A stretch of DNA of 64,000 nt, taken from the NCBI GenBank assembly GCA_034687125.1, contig JAQGBZ010000009.1:186001-250000 (forward strand), given 5' to 3'. The position numbers were made by a program, and so were the translations under genes. Shown here piece after piece: positions 27,649-39,406 of the stretch (position 1 is the first letter of the stretch; every line of letters begins with the position of its first letter). This DNA comes from Neelides folsomi (taxonomy: Eukaryota > Arthropoda > Collembola > Neelipleona > Neelidae). A model generated the notes under the pieces. It saw nothing but the letters and a program-made list of their open reading frames with translations. It was not told the origin of the DNA and made no database searches.

Positions 27649-30600
27649 ATGTCTGATCAAGATCCAGAGGGACCTTCACCGGATGTTAAAATTCTAAAGG
27701 GCAGTGCCGGCAGTGGTTCATTTTCATTTTCACCAAATGAGCAGACAAATTTATTAGCCACACTTGCAAAAACTCCCAGTGGGAGTCAACATCAAACATC
27801 GTTTTCATCAAAGGCATCATCGGGTAATTTGTTTTCAATTTTACATGTCACATTCAATTTATTAAAATATGATTTACCTATCCACACTTACTTACTTTAT
27901 TTTAACTTACCATTTTGTTGGGAAAATAAACGAATTTGGTTTTTACAGAGATGAAGAGAAAACCGAGTCTCAATGTTATTCTTCCTAAATTCGGATCCCA
28001 TGCTCATAACGGATCATCTGATTCACTCAACAAGAGTCCTCATTCACCAGGTGAGTGAATAATTCAATCAATAATAAACACTACAACCATTTTATTTTAT
28101 AAATTACCATTTCATAAATTTATGTTTGTACAAGTTGTTTTTACAAGTTATTTTCTACTCAATTCGTATCGATTATTTATATATGGTTATAAGTTATATC
28201 TATGTAAAGCGTAATTAAATTAGTAAAATTTATATACTAGATCACACCTGATTGATTTCCACTTGTGAATAGTTAAATTATTTAATTTTGTAGGATCAAT
28301 ACTTGAAGAAGAGTCGTATTTAGAAGACAAAGTAAGTTTACATTTTCACCTATGTTTAGATACCTTCATATTTTTAATATTTATCAAAATTTTAAAATGA
28401 TTAATTATTAATAGGAGCTGTCCTACAAAGTTCAGCGAAAGAACTATCGTCGAGAAAAACAACGCGTGGCTCAGGAACTATCTTCTGCCCTCAAGGACCC
28501 TTCAATCATCATTTTATCGAGCTCACTCAAAGTACGAGGAAAATTAAAAGGATGGACGAAGCTCTGGGCGGTTCTCAAACCAGGCTTACTATTTTTATAC
28601 AAAAGCAGCAAGATCAAAGTAAATTCCCATCCATTCAAAGAAATTTAAAAATTCAAAATTCAATATACTATAATACCATAATTTATTTGCCAAAATACCA
28701 ATTATATAAAACATATGCATTGAATTTCATGATAATATAAAATATACATACAAATGAATATGATTTTAAATGCCCATTAACATTTGAAGTAATTTAAATT
28801 GTTTTAATTTCAGAGCAGTCATTGGGTGGCCACGGTGCTTCTTCATTGCTGCAAAGTGATCGAGAGACCTTCGAAAAAGGAAGGTTTCTGTTTCAAAGTG
28901 TTCCATCCGTTGGAGCAGTCGATTTGGTCCACGAAGGGACCAGAAGGAGAAACGATCGGGGCTGTGGTTCAACCTTTGCCAACCACATACCTCATTTGTC
29001 GAGTCCCATCGTCAGATGAAGGGAAATGTTGGATGGATGGACTTGAACTAGCTTTAACGTAAGTTTATTTTAATTTATATTTTAAGACCATTTCAACTTT
29101 ATTTAGTCAATTGTTAACAAATTAATTATTTGCATAATTCTATTTAATTTAGTCCAAGTATTTTGTACGTAGTATAGATAGTGCTATTAGTTTATGTATG
29201 AATTTATGTGCATAAGGAATCTCCGTCTATCGATTCATTTATTATAGTTATTATAATGTAATTTCCCTTTATTATGACTCGTATTTAAACTTATCATTTT
29301 TGTCTTGACGCGTCTTTGAGTCGAATCCTGGTAATCCTAATTGAATGAATATTCCAGTGACACTGAAAGAAATCAATAGTTCTGGGACTTTATTCATTCT
29401 GGATCGCCGTACTCGTCGCGATCCATTTAACTAGTTAATTATTTATGCTTATGAGGGCTTTCAAGCCTATTTCTCTTTACCACCTAAGCACATGTAGCAC
29501 CGAGGCTCAATCAATTTTAACGATCGTGTAAATAAAATACTAGATGAAAACCAATACATATATTCACTCAATATTTCATTACCTCAAGTTGAATTATTAA
29601 CAAATAACAAACTTTCTTGACACATTTTCCAATTGATTGAGTTTACTTTTCTTTGATGTGCCAGTAGAGGAATTGTTCCCTCAGGCTCAACATCGCCCGT
29701 GTTGGAAATTTAACAAACAGCACAACAAGTTTGATTTAAAGTCATTATTCAAAACCAAATCTACACATTTACATCCTCAAATGAGTTAAATGTTCAAGTT
29801 CTAGTATTTTGATAAATTATAAGAAATCCAAACGTAATCATCTCATGCACTCTTTAAATTTAATTAAATAGTTTAAGTAATAATAATAGTGTTTAAGTTT
29901 CTAAAATATTATTTTATATTTTAGTTGTTCTTCTCTTCTTGTTCGATCCCCTCGGTCCAGTGATATGATGGATGACAAACATTCAAGTGAAACTGAAATT
30001 GAAGCAGGTGAGAATCTTTCAAATTTCTCTTATATTTTTTTAAAAACTTGTTGAATTAAAATTAGTTGAATTTATATATCCTAATTATCTAAACGTCACA
30101 TCGGGTTTCTTACATCATTACTATAACACATTTGGGTTTGACAATTGATTTGTAACATGAACTATCTCTATGAAGTATAAGTTAACTATTATATGGGCCA
30201 ACACTTGCATTATTCATTCTAAAACTCAATGTCGTCACAACACGTTGACGTTTGGAGAAATGGTTAAATTTTCTCTTACTTAGAAACGACAAATAAACAA
30301 AAGGATTCTCAAGAGTTGCGTGAACTCGAAATAAAGTTGCTATACAATGCTTATACTTAAAAAATCATTATCATATATCTGCGTTATGCGTTGTTTTTAG
30401 AATTATTTAACATGAGTTTAAAAATGAAGAATAAGTTTATGAATAAATTTTAATTGTGATTTTCTATTAGAATGGTGCGGTGGAAGTAATTCGGAAAAGT
30501 CCGACACTGACACTTCTCATGTAGAGGAACATGACGAAGCTCTTGAATCTGAATATGAGGACCATGATGAAAGAGGACCATTGGTCAAAGATTATTCCAC

Positions 30601-32868
30601 GAATTTGCAAACAGAGATTGCCGAAGTTGCGAACCATTACACCATTTTGACTGTCGAAGATTTTGCTCATAATGTAAAATTCTAATTGCTTTTACTCTCT
30701 TAACAATTGTACATATTTATAAAATCGGATATTTAAATATATTTAAGTATTTACAATATATTTAATAATTCATCAATTTCTAGACGAAAGGAGAACATTC
30801 TGAAGTTTTGGACGAAAAAAATAAATCTCTCTTGTGGTTCATTCTGAAGCAAATTCGCCCTGGGATGGATCTCTCAAGAGTTGTCCTTCCTACTTTTATT
30901 CTCGAACCACGTTCATTTTTAGATAAACTTAGTGATTATTATTTTCATGCTGATCTCCTCTCAAAGTAATTGAATTCAATCTAAATCTATATATAGTGAT
31001 CTTTCACTTCCTATTCAGTTTTGATAACAACCATTGAATTGATTGTAGAGCCGTGAAGGAAGATGACCCTTTCGAAAGAATGAAGTCAATTCTCAAGTGG
31101 TACATGTCCGGTTTTTATAAGAAACCCAAAGGTCTGAAAAAGCCATACAATCCGGTTCTTGGAGAAATGTTCCGATGTATGTGGGAACATCCGAATGGAT
31201 CAAGAACTTTCTACTTGGCCGAGCAAGTGTCACATCATCCGCCGGTCTCAGCTTATTACGTTACAAACAGAAAGGATGGATTCACCATAACTACGGCCAT
31301 TCTTACAAAGTCAAAATTTTATGGTAAGGATATTTGAGTTAAAATTTTAAATCAATTTAAATTGTTTTTATTATACAATAATTTATATTAATTGTTGAAA
31401 TAATTTTTAAGGAAATTCAACATCTGCTATTCTGGAAGGGGTCGGGATTTTGACACTTCTCCCCAGAGGGGAAACTTATTATATAACAATGCCATTTGCA
31501 CATTGCAAGGGGATTCTTTTGGGTACATTGTCAATGGAGCTTGGAGGAAATGTTTCCATTATCTGTGAGAAGACGGGATATTCAACAGACATGGAATTCA
31601 AACTCAGGGTATTCAATCAACAACACTAATTATTATGGTTGTGAAGGTATAAATTATAAAATGATAAATTGTTTTTTAACAGAGTTTCTTTTCGAGATCT
31701 GATGAAACAAATAGTGTGACTGGGAAGATTCGGATGGGAAAAGATGTTTTGTCTTTTATCGAAGGCCATTGGGATAGCAAAATAAGTATCAAGAACAAAG
31801 GATCTTCGGTAAGTTAATGAAATCAGTCCAAATGATAAATATATTTAAATTATAGATGATCAAAAACTTGTTGTGTTTTAGGAATGGGAAACTTTCTGGG
31901 AAGTGACAGATGACGTGAAGGAAACGAGACTTAAAAGGTATACGATTCCCTTTGAGGATCAATGTAATTTCGAGTCGGAGAAACTTTGGGCCAAAGTTTC
32001 TGCATCAATTGAGTCAGAGGATCAGACGACAGCCACAACGGAGAAATCTGCAATTGAGAATCTTCAAAGACAAGAAGCTTTAAGTAGAAAAGAGCGAAAT
32101 GTCGAGTGGAGTCCTGCCAACTTTTTCTTCGTAAATCTTTTTATATTTAAAATAAATCATCAAATTCCAAATGATGTTAATTGTAAAGTTGAGCATAATA
32201 TTTATAATTGTGAAATTGATTAAAAATCCAGGATGGGAGTACTTGGAAGTATAAATATGAAGATAAGATGAGCTGGGACAATTCAAACGATGTTTTGGAA
32301 TACGAAGACAACTTCATCATTCGCACCATTCGGAGGCATAAAACTCCTATAATGAGAACAGCAGGCTCTCTCATTTCTGTAAATAGCAAAGTAAGTTTCA
32401 CTTTAATCCTATAAACCAATTACTTATATAATACCATATATAAGAATTAATTAACTGCGATGTTTATCTTTTTGCACCATGAAGGCGAGGAAAGATTCAG
32501 ATCAAGTTGTTCCTGCATTCCATCCAAGGTTCATTTGATATTTTTACATTGAAGTTTGGAATATCTTTGATCAATATTAAACTGGTGAATTTCTAATTGA
32601 ATTTAGAGAGAGCAATCGTCAATTGGTTGATCTTCTTCGACAACTTCTGGCCAAGCAGATTGAGCAATCAGAACAAATTGAGCAACTCAAAGAATCTGTG
32701 GCCAATATTCAGGCCAAACTTTCTCGGCCCAAAGCGAAGGAAAAGGATCCGTTTCCGATTACTACCACGTTGCTCGCTGTAGTTTTTGCAGTGGCTCTCC
32801 AAATTCTAATGATTACTTTTTGGTTTGGGGATGGGAAGTTGTTTGCGGACATTTCAAGGAAAAATTAA
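27649..32868 (+). CDS. OSBPL8: Oxysterol-binding protein-related protein, ORP5/ORP8 type
   Basis: ER-anchored lipid-transfer protein. ORP5/8 exchange phosphatidylserine for PI4P at ER-plasma membrane contacts. Fifteen exons (first 27649-27823, then 27949-28050; last about 32607-32868) encode about 850 residues, close to human ORP8. Seen in order: a disordered N-terminus (MSDQDPEGPSPDVKIL), a basic coiled segment (YKVQRKNYRREKQRVAQEL), a PH domain (SSSLKVRGKLKGWTKLWAVL, then CWMDGLELALT), an acidic linker, and the ORD with SLLWFILKQIRPGMDLSRVV and LKKPYNPVLGEMFRC. The diagnostic OSBP motif EQVSHHPPVSA follows, then EGHWDSKI and the conserved YEDNFIIRTIRRHKTPIM segment. The protein ends in a coiled stretch and a single C-terminal TM helix (TTTLLAVVFAVALQILMITF) with a short tail, the tail anchor that separates ORP5/8 from other ORPs. 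Vertebrates have both ORP5 and ORP8; this probably represents the single invertebrate ancestor. Confidence 0.93.
29342..29424. other. Hairpin-forming patch in a long ORP intron
   Basis: Within the longest ORP intron (about 29,059-29,925), which is GC-richer in its middle than its neighbours. A perfect 7-bp stem (GGATCGC/GCGATCC, 10-nt loop) lies at 29401-29424. Just upstream, an imperfect pair of arms (gaatgaatattccag and ctgggactttattcattc) could form a second, larger hairpin. Function unknown. Confidence 0.25.
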
Positions 32869-33393
32869 TAACATGTTATATTTACACTAATTACTAAAAC
32901 CATTTGTACACCAACTTTTACCTACTTACAATTACTGCATTACACATACATGCAACAGAGCTAGAAACATTTGCCAAGAAATAAGCGAAAATTGAGCAGT
33001 AGCTCCGAATTGATATTGTTGTAATTCAATTATTTACCATATAAGTATAAACTATAATTCATATAGTATAATGTCTCTATTAGTTAAACTTATTGTTGCT
33101 TTAATTATAAATTATTGAATATATAATTTACTGTTTAAAGTGATAATTTTGACCAGTCGTAATTAAAAGATCTTATATTAAAGATCTTTCCATTTTTATT
33201 ATTAAAATAGTATTTCTTGATACTGAAGGAACTCTTTGGAACCATCAGCAAGTTTTATACACACTGCAAATAGTATTTGTATGGCTTTATATGTAAAATA
33301 CCGTTTTATGGATCTAAAAGTAATAGCTTTAAAAGCTATGGAACTGTTTCACACTGGAAATTTAATCTGATTTAAATAAGTTTATTAGATAGG
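32869..33393. other. 3' flank of the ORP gene, nothing recognised
   Basis: AT-rich 3' UTR and intergenic sequence between the ORP stop codon and the Tc1/mariner-type element. No coding sequence or repeat was recognised. Confidence 0.5.
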
Positions 33394-33395
33394 TA

Positions 33396-33964
33396 CAGGG
33401 AGGGCCATAAGTATCTTTCTTTTTTTAATCTTATTGTATCTCTTTTAATCATTAACCAATTTTTATTACATTTGGTAATGGTAATGCTTATATATTATAT
33501 AATATATTCAGTAATATTATTTTGTCACTTGAGCTCCATCAGCTTCGAGGCAGCGTTGCAAACGCAAACAAACGACAGATTCAGATCCACGTTTGCACAT
33601 AGCAACCGAAACTTCTGCAAACGCTTCGACTATTCCAGCTTAAGTTCAGCAAGTGTTGATGGATTCTTGGCGTAAACCTTGCTTTTGACAATACCACATA
33701 AAAATAAGTCCAAGGGAGTGAGATCTGGAGAGGGTCAAGGCCATTGAAAAGCGCCTCGTCGGGCTTCGTCCTACCTACCTTCGTCCTAGCGCTTTCTCAC
33801 AGAAAAGTAGCTGTCGTTTATTTACTGTTTGACCATATCAGTTTTTAGTTTGCTTCATAGTAGAGGGATATATTTAACATCAATCGCCGTTTTTAAAGAT
33901 TTTTTATCTTTAACCACATTAAAATGGTTATCCATTTAAAAAAGATACTTATGGCCCTCCCTGT
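33396..33964 (-). mobile_element. Tc1/mariner-superfamily deletion derivative with transposase remnant
   Basis: A 569-bp DNA transposon. Its ends are near-perfect inverted repeats of at least 23 bp, each reading cagggagggccataagtatc from outside inward, and it is flanked by TA on both sides (33394-33395 and 33965-33966), the target duplication of Tc1/mariner elements. On the minus strand, about 33530-33775, lies a degraded C-terminal third of a DDE transposase: SPDLTPLDLFLCG, then VKSKVYAKNPSTLAELK, the typical last-catalytic-Asp neighbourhood followed by the KSKVY motif. The frame holds stops, including one between the WP and PSPD of the motif, and the N-terminal two thirds are missing. It is therefore nonautonomous, though the intact ends suggest it could once have been moved in trans. 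Confidence 0.9.
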
Positions 33965-33966
33965 AT

Positions 33967-34408
33967 ACAGTAATATTAATTATGTAATATAGTGAAAGAT
34001 ATTTAGAATTATTAGTTCCAATTATTTTTCGAATTTGCCTTTTTTATTCACAGAGGAGTCATATAGTGAATTTTTATTTTAAATGATTTAATTTAAAACT
34101 ATGAATATTATGAAAACTAAAACTATTATGTTAAATGCATTCAAAGTTCCAATTTTCATATTATACTGTATGTTAATTATGAAATGTTTATTTGGAAGAT
34201 TCTTTATTAAACATGTATTTAACTGTCAAACGAATAAATAGGCTTTAAATAAACTCAATTTGTCATTTATTATTGGAAACACTTCTCATTACTTCAATAA
34301 AGAAAATAACTTACATCACCATTAGCATTTTCACTGGTCCATTTTATGTGTTAATATGTAAAATAATTTTTCACACGCAACATACAGCTTGTCTAACTAA
34401 TAAAATAA
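33967..34408. other. Intergenic, AT-rich
   Basis: Sequence between the Tc1/mariner-type element and the LAS1L stop codon. It probably includes the LAS1L 3' UTR: a tttatt at about 34,265 reads AATAAA on the minus strand. Nothing else is recognised. Confidence 0.45.
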
Positions 34409-36368
34409 TTAGAAAGGAGCTCCAATAGGAAAGTCATTCCAGAAATCCTCACCTGTGAAAAAGGAAATATTTTAATAACTACAAATATATTTTTTACTAT
34501 AAAATTTAAGAAACCTTTCATACAGAATTTGAAAAATAATTGATTTACATAATGTTAGTAATAATAATAATATTTTCTTACCCCTATCATCCAATTTCCA
34601 GGAACTTGAGTCTTCATCTCTCTGTTCTCCTTTGTCCTCACGCCTCTTTTCATAAAGTCTAGCAAAATTTGCCAATGTGAGCATCGTAGTTCTTTCAGGG
34701 GGAACTATATTATCATTGTTTTCATACTTCATCCAAATGTTGTTGAGGCTTTTGAGCAATTCAACCCTTTCGCTTCCCAAACTGCGCTCTGTCATCTTCA
34801 TAAGACTAAAATGAAAATTTAGTAATTAGTATTTTAAATCAAATGCTTCACCTCCAAAATTATATTAATTTTTTGTTATTTTGAATGAGAGAACCTTTCT
34901 AAGATCTCATTGTAGGCAGAATCTCTTTTTAAGACAATACTCTTTAAAAGAGCGACTATTTGATCGATATCGCCTTCAACAGATGGAGAATAGTGAAATC
35001 TCTGGACCCATTCAAAGGCAAAGCATTCTTCTAAATCAGAAGGCGTTTCTCTCTCCAATATTTTGGAGGCAATCAACGCCAATTTTCCATGCTTTTCCAA
35101 GTGAGCAATGAAAGGATACCACATTCGATAAAATTCCTCAAAAGCCATTTCTTGGGAATGAGTATCCGGAAAGGGCCGAATGAAATGCTGGAAAGTCTCG
35201 ATTTTTGGAACGAACTCTTTCGCAATTTCTGCGGCAGTGAGATCCGGATGAGTAACCAAGTAGTTGGTCAATCGAGCACTGAATGTGTTGATTGTGTCCT
35301 TGAATCTGCACTGATGAGACGCTCTCTTGAATGCTGTTCGTGCTTTCAACTTTAACATTAACGAATCCCGAAGGACGTTCATAATGTACACCACTTTAAT
35401 AGAAGTCTCTTTCTCTTCTTCTTCAAGAGAAGTGTTATGGACCAGAACACTTTCGCCCCTTTGGTCCAAAAGCTCTTCCTTTGAGATCCAATAGTTATCC
35501 TGTTAAAAGATTAGTTAAAGAGGCTTTGCAATTGTATTTATAAATATTTAATATTTAATGTATAGGTAATTATTTTACTTTTATTTTAACTAAGGCCTAT
35601 TTATTTTCTATTTGAGATATAGATCATTTACCTTGAGCCAATCTTTCATGAACATAGCTGCATGCCTGAGAGGCTGAATTGCGGGAATCCCTGCCCCATG
35701 ACATGCTTCATGTCGCATGTCAATAATCCAATCAGGAACACTGAGATGAGAAGCTGTGGCGAACATTGGCAATGAGCCGCCTTTCCCAACAAGCGCACTT
35801 GTTCCAATGTGAGTGATGAGATTGGTAAATCTAAATCCCATTAAAACATTGGTACTATCATTGTTCATAATCTCAATACATATTAGGAAGGATGTGAATT
35901 AAACATGATTAAAACAAGGATGTTACCTAATCAATGACAAGGAATAGAGTGACCTCAGACTTTCACCAATTAAAAGAAAAATCGGTGTAACTTTACAGTC
36001 GTAAATGATGGCTTCGAGCAAAGGTAAAGTGACTTCAACTCCAATTGGAAGCGAATTAACTCGCATGCTCCAATTGTTAATTGTTTCCACGACTTCTTGA
36101 TATTTGTTCTCGCGAAAAAGCTCACAAACAGCATCCCATTCTGGTCTAAAGTAAATATATTGAACTATTTATAAATGTATTTAATAATTAGCATAAGTAA
36201 TGGAAATGGGTTAAATTGGGGAACTGATGGTTTCTACAATACATTGAGGCCTTACTTTGAACGCCAAGGAACAACTTCCAATTTCCGATTTTTCACTTTC
36301 TTCGGTTTCGTCTCAGCACTCGCCGTGTCCATTGACACCTCGTCTAACACTTTGTCATGATCTTCCAT
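34409..36368 (-). CDS. LAS1L: LAS1-like endoribonuclease (pre-rRNA ITS2 processing)
   Basis: Nucleolar HEPN endoribonuclease that cuts ITS2 (site C2) of pre-rRNA in complex with the NOL9/Grc3 polynucleotide kinase, needed for 60S biogenesis. Six exons, roughly 36253-36368, 35930-36147, 35632-35880, 34886-35500, 34581-34808 and 34409-34453, encode about 480 residues, shorter than human LAS1L (734) because the acidic C-terminal expansion is lacking. The N-terminal HEPN domain begins after a basic stretch (KPKKVKNRKLEVVPWRS, then PEWDAVCELF) and carries the signature SVPDWIIDMRHEACHG. This supplies Arg-His and the second His with the spacing of the catalytic R-H-x-x-x-H motif; Cys stands where Thr is usual before the second His. 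The short C-terminus (SWKLDDRG, then EDFWNDFPIGAPF) matches the conserved LAS1 C-terminal tail that contacts the NOL9 partner. Exon borders at 35.9 kb are approximate. Confidence 0.88.
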
Positions 36369-37039
36369 GCTATATAAATGAAAATATTTAAACCTTTGTA
36401 TGGAATTAAATTGATTTCAATTGGTAATAAGTAAGTTTGAATTGACTTTTGAGTCAATTGTTCGGCATAAAAGTTTTTCATTGATTATCAAGCCGGGTAA
36501 TAATTGTTAAAGCTGTTAATTAATGGTTTCAAGTTTTACTTTCCTCCCTTCAACACTTGAACAAGCAAGTGGGTCAAGGTCTTTAACTATGAACCGGATA
36601 AATTCTATCCGATCAAAATTTAATTCGATGAGACGCCAGAGATCAAGACAGGCAAAGCGAAGAGCCAAGAGGAAAGACTGACCAAGAGTCAAAAGAGTCC
36701 AAATCCACATGGAATATTCAAAAATATTTTGGGCGCGAAGTGAATAACCAGGATTTATCAATGTCTCTCCCAATCAAATCCATTTTTTCAAAACGTGGTT
36801 CGGCAATTCATCATTCAAGTTCAGACAGGAATTCGAGAATTTATTTATTTAACTCGGCATTCATTTACTTGAAAAAAAAACGCAAAATATTATCCGATTG
36901 AAGTAAAGGTATTGTTAATCGAGTAAAATATACAATTTAATATCCAATCCTGACTCCCACATCATAAGTTCATAGTTTATAAGTTGAATATTTGATTATC
37001 AAACCGATCTCTTTAATATTCTTACTTCAAAACTGCAAA
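36369..37039. promoter_or_regulatory. Shared divergent promoter region of LAS1L and SBDS
   Basis: 671 bp between the start codons of two 60S-maturation genes facing away from each other. Mostly AT-rich. An open frame on the minus strand occupies its middle (listed separately). I see no TATA box or other core element that I would defend. Confidence 0.5.
36516..36773 (-). CDS. Uncertain small open frame with a hydrophobic helix
   Basis: An 85-codon frame inside the LAS1L-SBDS promoter interval, on the LAS1L strand and ending about 150 bp before the LAS1L start. It has one strongly hydrophobic segment (MWIWTLLTLGQSFLLALRFA) followed by a mixed charged stretch, and it is less AT-rich than its surroundings. 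I recognise no family. It could be a real small membrane protein, an upstream frame of the LAS1L transcript, or chance. Confidence 0.2.
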   Translation of the reverse strand: MGETLINPGYSLRAQNIFEYSMWIWTLLTLGQSFLLALRFACLDLWRLIELNFDRIEFIRFIVKDLDPLACSSVEGRKVKLETIN

Positions 37040-38165
37040 ATGTCAAAAATATTCACTCCTACAAATCAAATCAGATTAACCAACGTAGCGCTAGTTAGGA
37101 TTAAAAAGGGTGGAAAAAGATTCGAGATTGCATGTTACAAAAATAAAGTCCTTTCATGGAGAACCAAAGCGTAAGTTTGAAATATACATTTTCTTTTATA
37201 ACAATTGTTATCTTTTTCTCTAATATTTTTTAATAATTGTGACTAAAAACTATGTATAACAGTTATTCTTATCATAAGTTGTAATTTAATTTTATTCCAA
37301 TTTAATTGTAGGGAAACCGACATCGACGAAGTCCTTCAAACTCACACCGTTTTCACAAATGTTTCAAAAGGTCAAGTTGCAAAAAAGGAAGATTTACTTG
37401 CAGTATTTAAAACCGAAGATCAGACTATAATTTGCAAAGAGATATTAGATAAGGGTGAACTTCAAATCTCGGATAAAGAACGCTCCTCTCAACTTGACTC
37501 ACTTAACAAAGATATTGCAAATAACATTGCGGGTAAATAAACATTATGATTTGACTATCAATTGAGTAAGTAATATTATCATGAATTATTTTGAGCTGAA
37601 TGGCAATTCCTTTTTCAATATTGTAATGTAATATTTAATGTAATCTTACAAGGTCTCTGTGTGAATCCTGAAACCAAGCGGCCTTATCCTGTTTCAATTA
37701 TCGAAAAGGCCTTGAAGGACATCCATTTCTCAACCAAATCAGGAAGAAGTGCCAAACAACAAGCTCTCGAAGCGATTCCTCTTCTCAAAACAGCGATTGA
37801 AATTGAGAGGGCTCAGATGAGGATCAGAATCAACATTTCTGGCTCAAACGCTAAATCCATTGCGGAAAAGATGGAAAAATTGGGAAAGTTGGAAGAGAAG
37901 ACGTTCAATGCAGGAGACATGACTATGGTAAGGATAATTTAATAAAATTTATATTTATATATCAAGATACTCTTTTTGATATGAATTGTAATATGCAAAT
38001 TATAAGTATAATGAATTTTACAATAATATTAAATTCCAGATTCTTCTAATTGACCCTGGAAATTATCGAATCGTAGATGAAACTGTCAAGTCCGAAACCA
38101 AAGGCAAAGGATCTGTCGAAGTTCTCAATCTTAAAGATGTCGAAGCTGAGGAGGATTGTGCATAA
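37040..38165 (+). CDS. SBDS: Ribosome maturation protein SBDS
   Basis: Works with the GTPase EFL1 to release eIF6 from late pre-60S subunits in the cytoplasm. Four exons (37040-37170, 37312-37532, 37653-37927, 38040-38165) join exactly in phase to 250 residues, the same length as human SBDS. The N-terminal FYSH domain (about 1-95) is clear: [55 protein letters not shown]. The central helical domain (about 96-170) has [17 protein letters not shown] and [16 protein letters not shown]. The C-terminal ferredoxin-like domain (about 171-235) has [18 protein letters not shown], then [14 protein letters not shown]. An AATAAA lies about 80 bp past the stop (38244-38249). The gene diverges from LAS1L and converges on MMAB, with 182 bp between stop codons. 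Confidence 0.97.
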
Positions 38166-38347
38166 TAATTGATCATTAACCATCGTTATGTTCAAATGAT
38201 CGTGTTTATCACGTACATATTTATTTACGCAACTATCGTGATAAATAAAAATTAAATTGTTATTTTCAAGTGATATTTAATAATTATTTTACATTTGTGC
38301 CTCATTTAAATTACTTTATAAATGATTAAAGTCTAAATAAATAATTA

Positions 38348-39406
38348 TTATTTTGGTCGTACATAAATTGTTTCTTCTTTATTATCGAGCTTTGCTGCAT
38401 ATCTGGCTGCCATAAAGAGAAAGTCAGAGAGTCTGCAATAAGATTAATTTATACTTAAAACATCTTATATTTTTCCATTAAATTTAAAATGTTTTATGAA
38501 ATATTACCTATTCAGGTACACTAAAGCAAGTCGATCAGTTTCTTCCGATTTTGCTAACGGATAAATTGCTCTTTCCGCTCTGCGACAAACTGTTCGAGAA
38601 ATATGAAGAGCTACGCTTGTTTTTCCTCCTCCCTAAATAAAAAAATGCCAGTGAATAAATTAAATCTAATTCATCAAACGATATCGTACAGTATATAACA
38701 GAATACAAATATTATTTCTGAATAAACTTACAGGTAAAATGAAGTTCTTAAGAGGAGGTAATTGGGCAGAATATTCGTCAATCCAATTTTCAAGTTCGGT
38801 AACTTGGTCATGATCAATTCCTATTTTCTTTAAGTGTGCGTCTCGTGCAGATGACTTGGGAGTAGCAATCATTGAACTTACATCCTAAAATTTAAATATT
38901 TAATTGTATGTGAATGTTTATATTATATTAAAGATTAAGTACAAGACGTTGAAATACTCCCACCTGAAGAATGCATTGAATTCTGAGCAATCTGTCTCCA
39001 ATGGGATGTCCAGCCTCTTGAGCAAATTCTCTTGCTAATGCAATATTTGACGAGAGTTCGTCAGTTGTTCCAAGTGCATGGAAAACGAGGTCATTCTTTT
39101 CTCTTCGCTCTCCGGTAAATAAAGAGGAATTTCCCTTGTCACCGGTCTTGGTGTAAATTTTAAACTCCTTCTCTTCACCACCTTTGGCTGTTGAACTAAA
39201 AATGAAGAAAGTCAGTTAAGGTAAACGTAAGCGGAATAAAAGTATTAGACAATATAATTCTACATCAGATTTATAGTACCTACGACAAACATGATTACTT
39301 TAATTACTTACTAATGTGATAGTTGAGGCCATACATTGATGGGAATCTTGAGATTTAAAAATGATCTTTGTTTGAAAATTCTTAAAAACATTCGTAATCT
39401 GCTCAT
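38348..39406 (-). CDS. MMAB: Cob(I)alamin adenosyltransferase, PduO type, mitochondrial (MMAB)
   Basis: Transfers the adenosyl group of ATP to cob(I)alamin, making adenosylcobalamin for mitochondrial methylmalonyl-CoA mutase. Five exons (about 39302-39406, 38963-39196, 38731-38884, 38512-38632, 38348-38434) encode about 230 residues. The first exon is an arginine-rich, acid-free leader ([20 protein letters not shown]), a plausible mitochondrial targeting peptide. The ATP-binding N-terminus is intact: [19 protein letters not shown]. It is followed by [20 protein letters not shown] and the cobalamin/ATP site region [20 protein letters not shown] with RRAER after it, the segment hit by many human cblB mutations. 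The end, [13 protein letters not shown] then YVRPK, is typical. The start is the first ATG of the leader exon. The 3' end abuts that of SBDS. Confidence 0.95.

Noticed and set aside
29310-29340. tRNA-like B-box (gagtcgaatcctgg) in an ORP intron
   Set aside because: No matching A box, anticodon arm or acceptor stem could be folded around it.
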